Source: Prevotella sp. khp7
Lineage (GTDB): Bacteria; Bacteroidota; Bacteroidia; Bacteroidales; Bacteroidaceae
Reading direction: 5' to 3'
DNA: 64,000 bases
Assembly: GCF_900109055.1 (NCBI RefSeq)
Contig: NZ_FOIV01000003.1
Location: 434,001 to 498,000 of the forward strand
Shown: piece by piece, positions 26,439 through 35,256 of the stretch
Position numbering within the stretch: position 1 is the stretch's first letter
Layout of the letters: the number at the start of each line of letters is the position of its first letter
The notes under the pieces: generated by a model
The model's database searches: none
The model's input: the letters and a program-made list of their open reading frames with translations, nothing else
Told to the model about the DNA's origin: nothing
Position numbers and translations under genes: made by a program

Positions 26439-27732
26439 GGCGATTTGATTTGATTGTGAATAGATAGCCTCCTATACACACCATCTTAATGGTATATGCT
26501 ACCAATATGGCCAGCGCAATTCCTGCCGCACCTTGTCCTCTTTGTAGGAAAAGGCACGTCAATAATATGGTGGTGGCGCCCCAGAGTATATTGAAGGTAA
26601 GGCTTAACCACATCTTGTCTTTGCTGTAAAGCGTCATCTCCAGAATTTGTGAAATGGCAGTCGGAATGGTGGATATGGCGAGATAAGCCAGAGGTGTCGG
26701 ATTGTCAAATGTCTTACCATAGAAAGGCATGACGACAGGTGCTGACACCCACGCCAGCAAGGCGAGAGTTGTGGATATGCCTCCAATCAGTAAGAGGTTT
26801 CCCAACAGAGCCTTTTTGAATTGTCGTGAGTCTGTGATGCTCGACAGGATAGGCAGGACAATCTGACACACAGCCCCAGGAACAAATAGCAGGATGACTT
26901 TCCACTGGTCGGCAGCCTCGAAGATACCAAGTTCTCCATAACCTCCTGTGTTGATAAGCATTGACCGTATAAGCCAGAATACAGGAGTCACCATCAATGC
27001 AGATAGTGTAGCGGGCAGACTGTATTTGTATATTAATTGCCAGTCATTTTTCCTTATACTTGCCCCTTTTACATGGATGCCAGCCTCCTTAAAACAAGTG
27101 ATTGCAGACCGTTTATTCGTTAGGTATAGTACAAACACGCCTAAGCCAAATCCTAATATGGCACCGTTCAGTTGGAAATAGTATGCTCCGACAATCATGC
27201 CGACAGCTTCCGCTATACTTGCAATAAGGGTATTGACGGCTATTGATCTGAAATTCTCAAATCCTGCTAATGTACCGCTCTCAGAACTGTTCAGAATAGA
27301 CATTATGAGCACGGTAGTACCTATTATCAGAGTGAAGGTCAACTTTTCCGAGTTCAGTATGTTCTCTGCCAGTAGGCTAGACAATACTATGAGCAGCAAC
27401 GTAGTGACAATTCCTAACGTAGTGGCAAATATATTCGACAGGCGGTAGATGGCAGCGGCGTGCTCTTTGTCGTTTTCCCTGTAGGCCGCAATAAACCTCG
27501 TGGCAGTTACTCCTATTCCTCCAGAACCAAGAATGATGAACATGCCAAGTGTCGACCTTACGATCCCAAGTTCTCCGAATCCCTCTTTTCCCAGTATACG
27601 GGCACAGATGACGCCTGTCAGCAAAACGAAGAACTTCCCGAGAGCCGTTCCTGTAAAAGACCAGAGAGCTCCTCTTGTCATTCTTAAGGCAATGTCTGAG
27701 GCTTTTAATTTGTTAATGAGAGATTCTTTCAT
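26425..27732 (-). CDS. wzx: Wzx-type oligosaccharide flippase
   Basis: 435 residues with about 12 hydrophobic helices. The N terminus RMTRGALWSFTGTALGKFFVLL and FGELGIVRSTLGMF follow the MOP/Wzx pattern. It flips the undecaprenyl-linked repeat unit across the inner membrane for polymerisation. It is two bases from the polymerase-like gene and overlaps the GT2 gene. Confidence 0.9.
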   Translation of the reverse strand: MKESLINKLKASDIALRMTRGALWSFTGTALGKFFVLLTGVICARILGKEGFGELGIVRSTLGMFIILGSGGIGVTATRFIAAYRENDKEHAAAIYRLSNIFATTLGIVTTLLLIVLSSLLAENILNSEKLTFTLIIGTTVLIMSILNSSESGTLAGFENFRSIAVNTLIASIAEAVGMIVGAYYFQLNGAILGFGLGVFVLYLTNKRSAITCFKEAGIHVKGASIRKNDWQLIYKYSLPATLSALMVTPVFWLIRSMLINTGGYGELGIFEAADQWKVILLFVPGAVCQIVLPILSSITDSRQFKKALLGNLLLIGGISTTLALLAWVSAPVVMPFYGKTFDNPTPLAYLAISTIPTAISQILEMTLYSKDKMWLSLTFNILWGATTILLTCLFLQRGQGAAGIALAILVAYTIKMVCIGGYLFTIKSNRHAQI

Positions 27733-27734
27733 GG

Positions 27735-28883
27735 TTATTCTTGAGGATAAAGGTTATATGTGTGGACTGGCTTCTCGAAGTCGTAGAATTTATATTCATC
27801 TACATGTAACCACTCGGGACGGAAGGTGTTTACGCCTATCATCTTGCTTACAAAGACGATAATTACTATTAATCTTAACAGATTCTGGGCACCTTCTGTT
27901 CTACATGGATATTGTTTTCTCAGTACTGTGGGGTCAATGTATCTCAAGAGCAGGAGCATCAGAAATGGCCACAAATACTCGTTCACACGGGCAATGGGAT
28001 AAAATACGAGAGAAATGATACTCACACACAGCATCGTTATCCCTATCCATAAATAAGTATTTTCAATCTGTTCGTATCGCTTTTTTCTGTGAATGTAGAC
28101 GCATGTGCCCAGTATGAACAGCAGAATGACCAAGTCTGCGAGTCCTACTATGGATATTGACTCCCTCTGTATGGCTGCCTTGTAATATGGATGATCGTGC
28201 ATGCCCAGAAGAGCAAGTATCTCGAAAACGGTAAATGCGAATATCACTGACGCGCCAACGACAATCATGATTGCGCGTCGTGATGGGTGTATCTTGCGGA
28301 TATAGGGCAGGGGAAACAGAAATATTGCTGAGATATGGAACAGACAGGCACAGGCTATCAGCAGATGATATTTCCTGATGCTCTTGTCCATCTGTTCGAA
28401 AGCTGCATAGAATAGCAAGATAGCTAATGCCTGACGGATGATACAGTAGTGCATGAACATCAGGTTGGCAATGAGAAAGTAGAAGCACATCTTGGCAATA
28501 TGTCTGGAATGACGGTTGAAAAACCAGAGTTCACCTATAGTGATAACAAGACTTGACAGGATAATGATGGTGTAGGGGTTCTTCGACACGTATTTTATCA
28601 ATATGTGGCATAGTACTTGGAATCCATATTCAAACTTATCTGTCACGTGATATGCGAAAACCGTTTCGTTCAGGTATCTTGCAACATGAGCTCGTTGATA
28701 ATAGAATCCATAGTAGTGCGATGTGTCATTGAGTACTGTAATATCTCTAAATCCGAAGAATCCGAAGAGTAGGATGAAGCAAACGATGAGCTGGAAAAGC
28801 TGTGCCTTACCTGGATTGCTGAATGTCTTGGAGATATAGTGTACACCAAGAAATAGTGCGAAAAAGATAAAGATTATCGCCAT
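27735..28883 (-). CDS. EpsG-family polysaccharide polymerase (Wzy role)
   Basis: 382 residues with about ten membrane helices. EpsG features: FRDITVLNDTSHYYGFY near the N terminus (G-x-D-x-x-x-Y type), DKFEYGFQVLCHIL, and RQALAILLFYAAF with ACLFHISAIFLFP. These proteins polymerise repeat units on the periplasmic face. The gene lies between wzz and wzx in one operon, which fits. Confidence 0.9.
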   Translation of the reverse strand: MAIIFIFFALFLGVHYISKTFSNPGKAQLFQLIVCFILLFGFFGFRDITVLNDTSHYYGFYYQRAHVARYLNETVFAYHVTDKFEYGFQVLCHILIKYVSKNPYTIIILSSLVITIGELWFFNRHSRHIAKMCFYFLIANLMFMHYCIIRQALAILLFYAAFEQMDKSIRKYHLLIACACLFHISAIFLFPLPYIRKIHPSRRAIMIVVGASVIFAFTVFEILALLGMHDHPYYKAAIQRESISIVGLADLVILLFILGTCVYIHRKKRYEQIENTYLWIGITMLCVSIISLVFYPIARVNEYLWPFLMLLLLRYIDPTVLRKQYPCRTEGAQNLLRLIVIIVFVSKMIGVNTFRPEWLHVDEYKFYDFEKPVHTYNLYPQE

Positions 28884-28901
28884 TCCTTCTCTTTTGGTCT
28901 G

Positions 28902-30467
28902 TTATGCTTCTTCGAGTATACTTCGAATATTTCTTTTGAGGAAAAGAACTAAAATCGGTAGTATCAGTCCTATGAGTATGGCAACTATGATTGTTGTACT
29001 TTTCTTGGGGAACGCTGGCTTCCAGTCGCCGATAGGAGGTGAAATAAGTCTCATGTTGCGAGCGTTGAATACGTGGGTGATATTATTTTCCTCACGTTTC
29101 TCGAGCAGATAGATGTATAATGCCTCAATAATCTTCTGCTTGCGCTCTGCAGGCAGTATCTTCGTTATTTTTTCAGGTGCCATTGATATCTCGCCCTTCA
29201 GTTTGAGCTCTTGGTTGGTAGCACCCGCATGTTGGGCCTTTAGCTGATTAACAGCCTGATCGAGGGAGTTAATAATGGCCCCCCGCATGCCTTTCAGCTG
29301 CAAATCGAGGTCTTTTACCAACGGGTTGTTCTCGTTACTGTTTTCCACCATAGAGTTGCGTTTGGTTTGCAGCTTGTTATATTCTGCAATCTCCAGTGCC
29401 ACATTCTGGTTGTCTGGTAATAGGTTAGCTGGCAATACGATGTTCTTTCCATCGATGTTTTTCACCTCATTACGCATCTGCTGCAGCATGTATAGGTAGT
29501 TGCTTGCTTTCACCTGCTGTTCATAGGCTATCGAGGCATTCTTCATATACATCTTTGCAACCTCCTCATAGTCGGGCAACAAGTTGCGACCCTTAAACTG
29601 CGCTATGTCTGAGTCAAGTCCGCTGAGTTCTGCCTCAATGCCCTTTATGCGTTCATTGATAAACAATGTCGAGGCATCAGCCACGTCTTTTTTGTCCTTT
29701 AGCCATTCTTCCTGATAGATTTCAATGAGCGTATTAATGATGAGTTCTGCGCGAGCCTCTATCTGGTTGCGACAGGATATACTGATAAGCGATGTCTGGT
29801 CGTCTGCAAGGTCTACGCTCAGTTGTTTCTGTATACGGTCGATGATGTCGTAGCGACGCTCTTTAGTGATGCGGATGGTCATCTCATCGTCCTCAGTGAA
29901 GCTCTTGTCGAAGTCTTTTGTCTTGATGACTGACACCTTGCCAAGTGGCGTCTGGCATACCTCGCCAACCTTGCCGATGGCTTCGCCAGATAGCTTCTTG
30001 CCGTTCTTGCGCAACTTGTAGAGCGTGTAGGTACCGTCTTTCCTCAAATCCATCTTCATGTAGGCGGCTTCGTCTTTGCCTATCTGGGGAAAGCTGACCT
30101 TTATAGGCAGCGTCTCTTGCCACAGATCGCGCTTCATCAGTCCGTCGTAGGCCTGATAGCGCACCTCGAGCCCCATTCTGTCTATCACCTTGCTCAGCAT
30201 GCCTGGCGACTTGATGATTTCCATCTCGTTGAGTACATTCGATGATATGTTGAGGCCTGCCATACCAGCCAGCATACCCATGTTTCCCATCATCGACGAA
30301 AGCAGTCCGCCTCCACTTGTCTCGTCTTTAATCAGTATGGTGGCCTGCCTTTCATATTTTGGAGGCACAACGAGCAGAAACATAATGGCCAGCACCAACA
30401 TCGTTCCCGTCGACGCCGCAAACCAACGCCATTTACTGATGCATATCTTAATAAAGTCTTTTCCCAT
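28902..30467 (-). CDS. Wzz/GumC-type chain-length determinant without tyrosine-kinase domain
   Basis: 521 residues: N-terminal membrane helix (about 18-37), the Wzz domain (YERQATILIKDE), a long coiled-coil periplasmic region (about 270-440), then the Pro-rich second helix motif RLISPPIGDWKPAFPKK (about 468-484) and a final membrane helix. It ends soon after, so there is no BY-kinase domain, and none is encoded nearby. It regulates polymer length together with the Wza-like exporter encoded nine bases upstream. Confidence 0.92.
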   Translation of the reverse strand: MGKDFIKICISKWRWFAASTGTMLVLAIMFLLVVPPKYERQATILIKDETSGGGLLSSMMGNMGMLAGMAGLNISSNVLNEMEIIKSPGMLSKVIDRMGLEVRYQAYDGLMKRDLWQETLPIKVSFPQIGKDEAAYMKMDLRKDGTYTLYKLRKNGKKLSGEAIGKVGEVCQTPLGKVSVIKTKDFDKSFTEDDEMTIRITKERRYDIIDRIQKQLSVDLADDQTSLISISCRNQIEARAELIINTLIEIYQEEWLKDKKDVADASTLFINERIKGIEAELSGLDSDIAQFKGRNLLPDYEEVAKMYMKNASIAYEQQVKASNYLYMLQQMRNEVKNIDGKNIVLPANLLPDNQNVALEIAEYNKLQTKRNSMVENSNENNPLVKDLDLQLKGMRGAIINSLDQAVNQLKAQHAGATNQELKLKGEISMAPEKITKILPAERKQKIIEALYIYLLEKREENNITHVFNARNMRLISPPIGDWKPAFPKKSTTIIVAILIGLILPILVLFLKRNIRSILEEA

Positions 30468-30475
30468 TTTTCTTC

Positions 30476-31264
30476 TTACTTGAAAATTGCTACTCCTAAT
30501 GCTGTCAATACAGATGCCAGCGTGAGCCAGAAACTCAGCGTACGGCTCTCGTTGCCTGGCGTCTTCGACTGGCGAGCTTTCGTATCGTTGGCCTTCACGT
30601 AGATGACGTCGTTCTGCTGTATATAGTAAGCATCAGAACTGAAGATATCCTTGCCAGAGTTCAGGGATAGGTTGTATATTCTCTTTTCCTTGCCTATCTG
30701 ACGTATCACCATCACTGAGTCGCGCTTACCGTATACATTGATGTCACCCGCCTTTCCTAATGCCTCAAACAGCGTTATCACATCTTTTTCTATCTGATAG
30801 TTGCCTGGCTCGTTCACTTCCCCCATCACGGTATAGGTCATGTTTGTTGTCTCTACCGTTACGTTGGCATCCTTTAGCAGTTCCGAATCGCGAAGTTTGT
30901 TCTGAATGGTCTCCTGTGCCTCAAAGCGTGTTTTCCCTGAAATGCTTATCTTGCCTGCTGAGGGCATGTCGATGCAGCCGTCAGGCCCTATGGTGTAGCC
31001 CATCATATAAAGACTCTGATCGGCAAGGCCGGCCTTCAGGTTGGTAATGATTCCCTTGTTGAAAAGGTTGCCCATCTCTGGATCCTTACTCCTCACGAGC
31101 ACCGTTATCTGGTCGTTGGGTTGCAAGCGTATCGTACCATCTGTCGAAGTGGTTATCTGCTGCCCGTTCTGCAGGTCTTGCAGATAGTTGTAGTTTTTGG
31201 GCGTGGCGCACGATGCCATCAGTATCGCCCCTCCCGCCACTAATATCAGGTTTCTGATTTTCAT
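30476..31264 (-). CDS. Wza-type polysaccharide export lipoprotein
   Basis: 262 residues with lipoprotein signal AILMASCA. The Poly_export domain is at about 45-125 (RLQPNDQITVLVRSKDPEM, DGCIDMPSAGKISISG) and an SLBB domain follows (VMGEVNEPGNYQIEK). A C-terminal hydrophobic helix (FWLTLASVLTALGVAIF) may cross the outer membrane, as in Wza. It is first in the exopolysaccharide operon. A minus-strand TAATTTTG box lies at 31332-31325, about 60 bp before the start. Confidence 0.93.
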   Translation of the reverse strand: MKIRNLILVAGGAILMASCATPKNYNYLQDLQNGQQITTSTDGTIRLQPNDQITVLVRSKDPEMGNLFNKGIITNLKAGLADQSLYMMGYTIGPDGCIDMPSAGKISISGKTRFEAQETIQNKLRDSELLKDANVTVETTNMTYTVMGEVNEPGNYQIEKDVITLFEALGKAGDINVYGKRDSVMVIRQIGKEKRIYNLSLNSGKDIFSSDAYYIQQNDVIYVKANDTKARQSKTPGNESRTLSFWLTLASVLTALGVAIFK

Positions 31265-31374
31265 TTTTTCGTTTTTTATTCATTAAAACGCTCTTGCGCG
31301 CGTAATTATTATAACTAGCGACTGCAAAATTACTAAAAATCTGTGAAAAAACTTGCTTATTCACAAAATAATCG

Positions 31375-31382
31375 TATCTTTG
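31375..31382 (+). promoter_or_regulatory. Promoter of the tmRNA gene
   Basis: TATCTTTG at 31375-31382 with a TTG -33 element at 31353-31355 (19-base spacing). It leaves a precursor leader of about 45 nt before the mature 5' end, containing a small hairpin (TAGTGAGCG/CGCTACTA). The exopolysaccharide operon promoter points the other way at 31332-31325. Confidence 0.7.
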
Positions 31383-31432
31383 CACGCTGAAATCGCTAGT
31401 GAGCGCTTTTTCGCTACTACTTTTCAAGACTT

Positions 31433-31830
31433 GGGGTTGACTGGATTTGACAGCGGGTTGAGATGGTACGTAAGCACGCGGAGGCTTCTTGGTTCCCTCC
31501 ATAATCTGAGTCAGGGAAAAATTAATTGGCGAAACACGTTACGCTCTCGCTGCCTAATCGAAGTACAGTAGATTACTGGCTTTATTCTCTTACAAGGTGA
31601 GAGAACGAGACGTCGCTCCGAGGATGTTGTTCCGAATCCAAAGATTCAGCGGCGCAGGTTAAATCGGAAATAGTCTGTTTGGGCTCCGACATTCAGATGA
31701 AATTTTTGGAGCTAAGGTCGCAGTTGGTGGTCCAGGTCTTGCTGCTACTCGAAAACCGAAGGCTGGAATAAGCGTGTAGAAAGCGTATGGTTTCCCTGTT
31801 TGGACGAGGGTTCGACTCCCTCCAGCTCCA
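31433..31830 (+). ncRNA. ssrA: Transfer-messenger RNA (tmRNA)
   Basis: 398 nt. The mature ends pair as an acceptor stem: GGGGTTG (31433-31439) with CAGCTCC (31823-31829) plus discriminator A. The T arm is GGGTTCGACTCCC (31809-31821). The tag frame GGC GAA ACA CGT TAC GCT CTC GCT GCC TAA runs 31528-31557 and encodes GETRYALAA, the Bacteroidales form of the degradation tag. CCA is not encoded. It rescues ribosomes stalled on broken mRNAs. Confidence 0.97.
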
Positions 31831-31845
31831 CAAGAATATCGTAAA

Positions 31846-31873
31846 GAGAGCCTCGTGAAGGCTCTCTTTTTTT
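31846..31873 (+). terminator. Intrinsic terminator of ssrA
   Basis: GAGAGCC, loop TCGTGAA, GGCTCTC, then seven Ts (31867-31873). Confidence 0.9.
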
Positions 31874-31920
31874 GTGTTATTAGAAAGAAATATGGCTTTT
31901 TTCTTGGATTTAGTTAGCCG

Positions 31921-32982
31921 CTATTCGTAGTGGCGTATCCTCACGCCAATGCCGTCGGCCTGTAGCTCTGGGGGTAGGGATGTTACGTCTGTCTGACCGT
32001 AATGGTAGGGAAATACCGTCTTGGCTTTTACCATTCTGGCAGCCTTTGCCAACTGTTCTGGTGTCATCGTATAGGGCTGGTTACAGGGCAGGAATGCGAT
32101 GTCGATGTCTTTCAGTTCCGCCATCTCTGGGATGTCTTCCGTGTCGCCTGCGATGTAGATCCGCAGACCGTCGATGGTCAGGATATAGCCGTTGTCGCGT
32201 CCTTTGGGGTGGAACTGAAGGTGCCCCTCTGTGTAGTTATAGGCAGGCACCGCCTCTACTTTCAGGTCGTCGGCCAGCGTCAGCGCGTCGCCGTTAGCCA
32301 TCACCTCGCCATAGCCTATCATGTCGGCACAGCGCTTGTTGGTTATCAGTTTCGTGTTCTCTGTGGTGAGCAGGGCGATGGCCTCTTTATCGAAGTGGTC
32401 GCCATGCTCGTGAGTCACGAAAATGTAGTCGGCCTTTGGCATGGCCTGATAGTCGGTGGTGCGGTTGCCCAGCTTCGTCACCGGGTCTATCTCTATCTCC
32501 TTGCCGTCGTAAGTCATGCGGATACTTGCGTGGAGCAGGGCATATATCTTTACCTCTTTACCGCTTTTGGTATTAAAAACATCCATCTCGTACTTACTGG
32601 CTGCAACAGTCTCACGACCAGCCTCTTTCCATGCAATGATGCCTCCCAGCAGGTTGACACATTTGTAACCCTCGGCGGCCAGTCGGCCTGCTGCATTAGC
32701 CGAGCGTCGTCCGCTGCGGCAATATACGGCGATGGTCTTGTCCTTAGCCAGTGCCTGTTTGGCCTTCTCCATGAAATCGCCCTCAGCCTGGTCGATGTTC
32801 AGAGCCCCGGGAATGTGCCCCTCGTTAAATTCTTTTTCCGTTCTCACGTCGAGCAGTATTACGTCGCTGCTGCCTGTCAGCTTGGCGAATGCCTCTACGT
32901 CGGCATTTTCGAAAGTCTGTTGCCCACAGGCTGTCGTCAGCCCCATCGAGGCAAGTAATAGTGTGAAAATCTTCTTCATCAT
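31921..32982 (-). CDS. Lipoprotein fusion of rhodanese and metallo-beta-lactamase-fold hydrolase
   Basis: 353 residues from ATG 32982. The lipobox LTTAC puts the lipid Cys at 19. A rhodanese domain follows (about 28-125) with active Cys88 in AVYCRSGRRSANAAGRL. The second half is an UlaG-like MBL fold with THEHGDHFD (190-198) as metal ligands and DGLRIYIAGDTED later. Rhodaneses move sulfane sulfur; MBL-rhodanese fusions are known among persulfide dioxygenases, but there the MBL comes first and is of the ETHE1 type. Here the order is reversed and the protein is exported. Substrate unknown. The promoter box TACCTTTG lies at 33034-33027. Confidence 0.85.
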   Translation of the reverse strand: MMKKIFTLLLASMGLTTACGQQTFENADVEAFAKLTGSSDVILLDVRTEKEFNEGHIPGALNIDQAEGDFMEKAKQALAKDKTIAVYCRSGRRSANAAGRLAAEGYKCVNLLGGIIAWKEAGRETVAASKYEMDVFNTKSGKEVKIYALLHASIRMTYDGKEIEIDPVTKLGNRTTDYQAMPKADYIFVTHEHGDHFDKEAIALLTTENTKLITNKRCADMIGYGEVMANGDALTLADDLKVEAVPAYNYTEGHLQFHPKGRDNGYILTIDGLRIYIAGDTEDIPEMAELKDIDIAFLPCNQPYTMTPEQLAKAARMVKAKTVFPYHYGQTDVTSLPPELQADGIGVRIRHYE

Positions 32983-33335
32983 ATTCAAAGCAATTCGTTT
33001 ATCTTTCGTGTGGACTTAACTGTTTGCAAAGGTAAAAAAAATAATTGAATTGTGCAATAGTTCTCGTGTATATTTTATAAAAAACACATTGGGGCACCAT
33101 GATTACAGACACAGTGTGGTATAACTGTTTCCGCTTCTGCTCGGAGGAAAGTGTGGGTTTGTGGCTTATAAACCTGTAGTTTGTTACGGGGAAAGTCTTT
33201 TATTACCAAGAAACGTTACTTTTTTATGGGTATTATGAAAATTTTCATTCCAAAATATTGTATAATTCAAAATTGTTTGTTACCTTTGCAAACGTAATAA
33301 GTAAAATGTAAAAAGCAAAAAAACTAAACAGACAA
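32983..33335. other. 353-bp divergent intergenic region
   Basis: It holds the minus-strand TACCTTTG box at 33034-33027 and a plus-strand TACCTTTG box at 33281-33288 for the genes on either side. I see no ORF, strong hairpin or repeat in the 245 bp between them. Confidence 0.6.
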
Positions 33336-34214
33336 ATGAGTATCAAAATGAAAAAAAACTTGTGTGTGCTGATTGTGCTGACGCTGCTGGTGTCAGCGTG
33401 TGAGAAGATGGTAGTTAACGATGAGGATGGCACGAATGATGCTAACGTGATGCTGCGCATCGTCAGCTATGAGCAGGCGTCGTTCCCTGCAAAAACGAAG
33501 GGGTCGATTGAGGATGTGTGTTCAAGGCTGTGTTTCCATATATATAACGATGTGGGCGAACGGGTGGCGTATGTGAATCAGAAAGTCGACGGCGATGGTT
33601 TCGGAAATGCCTATTTCACGCTAGAGAGGGGACATTATTATCTTATTGTAGTGGGGCATAGCGCCTCGAATAACCCTTCCTTCAGTAAAAACGAAAGGGT
33701 ATCAATCTCAGGAAGTGATTTAGGCGACACCTTCTGGTGCGCTAGGGACTTGGAGATTGGTGACGAGGCTGTTGTGGAGGACCTGACGCTGAACAGGATT
33801 GTGTCGCGCATAAATATTATCCCAGTCGATAAGGCACCTGCGGAGATGAACCAGATGATATTCAGCTATAAAGGTAGCAAAGGAACGTTTGACGGACTGA
33901 CGGGGTATGGAAGCACAAATACCAATCAGACCGTTGTGCAGGATGTGAATAGTGCTGACAAGCAATTTGGATTCTATATGATTCCGAGTGCGGAGAAAGA
34001 TTCGATAGATCTTGCTATAAGGACTTATTCTGTAAATGAAAAGGGATCAGCTACCCCATTGACCGAGAAGAAAATCTCACGCCTCCCTGTCCAGCGTAAC
34101 AGCGTGACGGTTTGTAAGGGTAATCTTTTCGACAATGAGAGCTCAGAGATGTTGGTTGAAATAATCGTCAGGATTGATGACGAGTGGGGGCCGGATATCG
34201 ATTTTCCTTTCTGA
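33336..34214 (+). CDS. FimB/Mfa2-like fimbrial anchor lipoprotein
   Basis: 292 residues; lipoprotein signal with TLLVSACEK. The beta-rich body contains the Mfa2-type segments FHIYNDVGERVAYVNQ, FTLERGHYYLIVVGH and LNRIVSRINIIPVD. Such lipoproteins anchor or cap type V fimbriae in Bacteroidales. No fimbrillin shaft gene is adjacent, so it may act alone or with genes elsewhere. The alternative start ATG 33348 would only remove four residues. The promoter box is at 33281-33288. Confidence 0.7.
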   Translation: MSIKMKKNLCVLIVLTLLVSACEKMVVNDEDGTNDANVMLRIVSYEQASFPAKTKGSIEDVCSRLCFHIYNDVGERVAYVNQKVDGDGFGNAYFTLERGHYYLIVVGHSASNNPSFSKNERVSISGSDLGDTFWCARDLEIGDEAVVEDLTLNRIVSRINIIPVDKAPAEMNQMIFSYKGSKGTFDGLTGYGSTNTNQTVVQDVNSADKQFGFYMIPSAEKDSIDLAIRTYSVNEKGSATPLTEKKISRLPVQRNSVTVCKGNLFDNESSEMLVEIIVRIDDEWGPDIDFPF

Positions 34215-34272
34215 AAATGACTCTGAAATAGAAAAAAGAACGAAATCTTTTGCGTTTTTACTCTTTTATTCG

Positions 34273-34280
34273 TACTTTTG
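34273..34280 (+). promoter_or_regulatory. -7 promoter box for cysE
   Basis: TACTTTTG, eight bases before ATG 34289; a near-leaderless mRNA is predicted. Confidence 0.6.
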
Positions 34281-34288
34281 CCACCGAT

Positions 34289-35209
34289 ATGGACAAAAAG
34301 AAACAGAATGAAACGCTGCGCAAGAACGTGGCACTGCTGTCGAAATACAGTGAGAATGAGGCTGGCATGATGCCTGCCACAGTGGCTCCGCTGCCCTCGG
34401 TAGAGCAGGTGAAGCTGATTGTAAAGCTGGTGAAAAGCATCATCTTCCCTGACTATTTTAACAAGCGACAGCCCGACGAGACCATACGTTCGTATTACAT
34501 AGGTGTTCACATGGAGGAGCTTTTGACTCAGCTCACCAAGCAGATTGCCCACGGACTGCAGTTCTGTGAGGATTGTGAGCAGATGTACACCAAGGAACAG
34601 GTATATAACGAGGCTGAGCGATTGGCGCTGGAGTTTATCGACACGCTGCCAGAGATTAAGCGACTGTTGTATACCGATGTGCAGGCGATGTTTGACAACG
34701 ACCCGGCTGTTTCGAACTATGGTGAAGTGATATTCTGCTATCCTGTCATGAATGCGATGACGCACTATCGTGTGGCCCACAGACTGCATGAGCTGAAGGT
34801 GCCCGTGATTCCAAGAATCATCACAGAGTTAGCTCATTCGAAAACGGGTATCGACATTCATCCTGGCGCGAAGATAGGCGAATATTTCTCGATAGACCAT
34901 GGTACGGGTGTCGTGATAGGCGAGACGGCCATCATTGGCAACCACGTGAGTCTGTATCAGGGCGTGACGCTTGGTGCCAAGAGTTTCAAGTATGATGAGA
35001 ACGGCAATATGCTGAATGTGCCGCGCCACCCGATTCTGGAGGATCATGTGACAGTTTACTCAAACGCCTCTATCCTTGGCCGCATCACCATCGGACACCA
35101 CTCGGTGATTGGTGGTAACATCTGGCTGACGCATAGTGTACCGCCAAACTCGCGCATACTGCAGAGCAAGGCTGTTGACGCTGGATTCCAAGACGGTGCA
35201 GGAATATAA
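34289..35209 (+). CDS. cysE: Serine O-acetyltransferase
   Basis: 306 residues from ATG 34289. An N-terminal helical domain precedes a left-handed beta-helix of hexapeptide repeats (GIDIHPGAKIGEYFSIDHGTG, VVIGETAIIGNHVSLYQGVT, SILGRITIGHHSVIGG). Catalytic His/Asp appear in SIDHGTG. It makes O-acetylserine from serine and acetyl-CoA, the first step of cysteine synthesis. It ends in a terminator shared with the convergent ampG-like gene. Confidence 0.94.
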   Translation: MDKKKQNETLRKNVALLSKYSENEAGMMPATVAPLPSVEQVKLIVKLVKSIIFPDYFNKRQPDETIRSYYIGVHMEELLTQLTKQIAHGLQFCEDCEQMYTKEQVYNEAERLALEFIDTLPEIKRLLYTDVQAMFDNDPAVSNYGEVIFCYPVMNAMTHYRVAHRLHELKVPVIPRIITELAHSKTGIDIHPGAKIGEYFSIDHGTGVVIGETAIIGNHVSLYQGVTLGAKSFKYDENGNMLNVPRHPILEDHVTVYSNASILGRITIGHHSVIGGNIWLTHSVPPNSRILQSKAVDAGFQDGAGI

Positions 35210-35222
35210 TATGTGTAAGAAT

Positions 35223-35256
35223 AAAGAAGGCTTCCAAGAACTGGAAGCCTTTCTTT
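35223..35256. terminator. Bidirectional terminator between cysE and ampG-like gene
   Basis: AAAGAAGGCTTCCA (35223-35236), loop AGAAC, TGGAAGCCTTTCTTT (35242-35256), with one bulge. It reaches into the ampG-like stop codon. Confidence 0.85.

Noticed and set aside
32002..32958. Plus-strand 318-codon frame opposite the rhodanese-MBL gene
   Set aside because: Antisense shadow; the minus frame has clear rhodanese and MBL motifs and a promoter.
34025..34789. Long minus-strand frame opposite the FimB-like and cysE genes
   Set aside because: It is a shadow of two well-supported plus-strand genes; His/Val/Gln-rich composition is typical of antisense frames.
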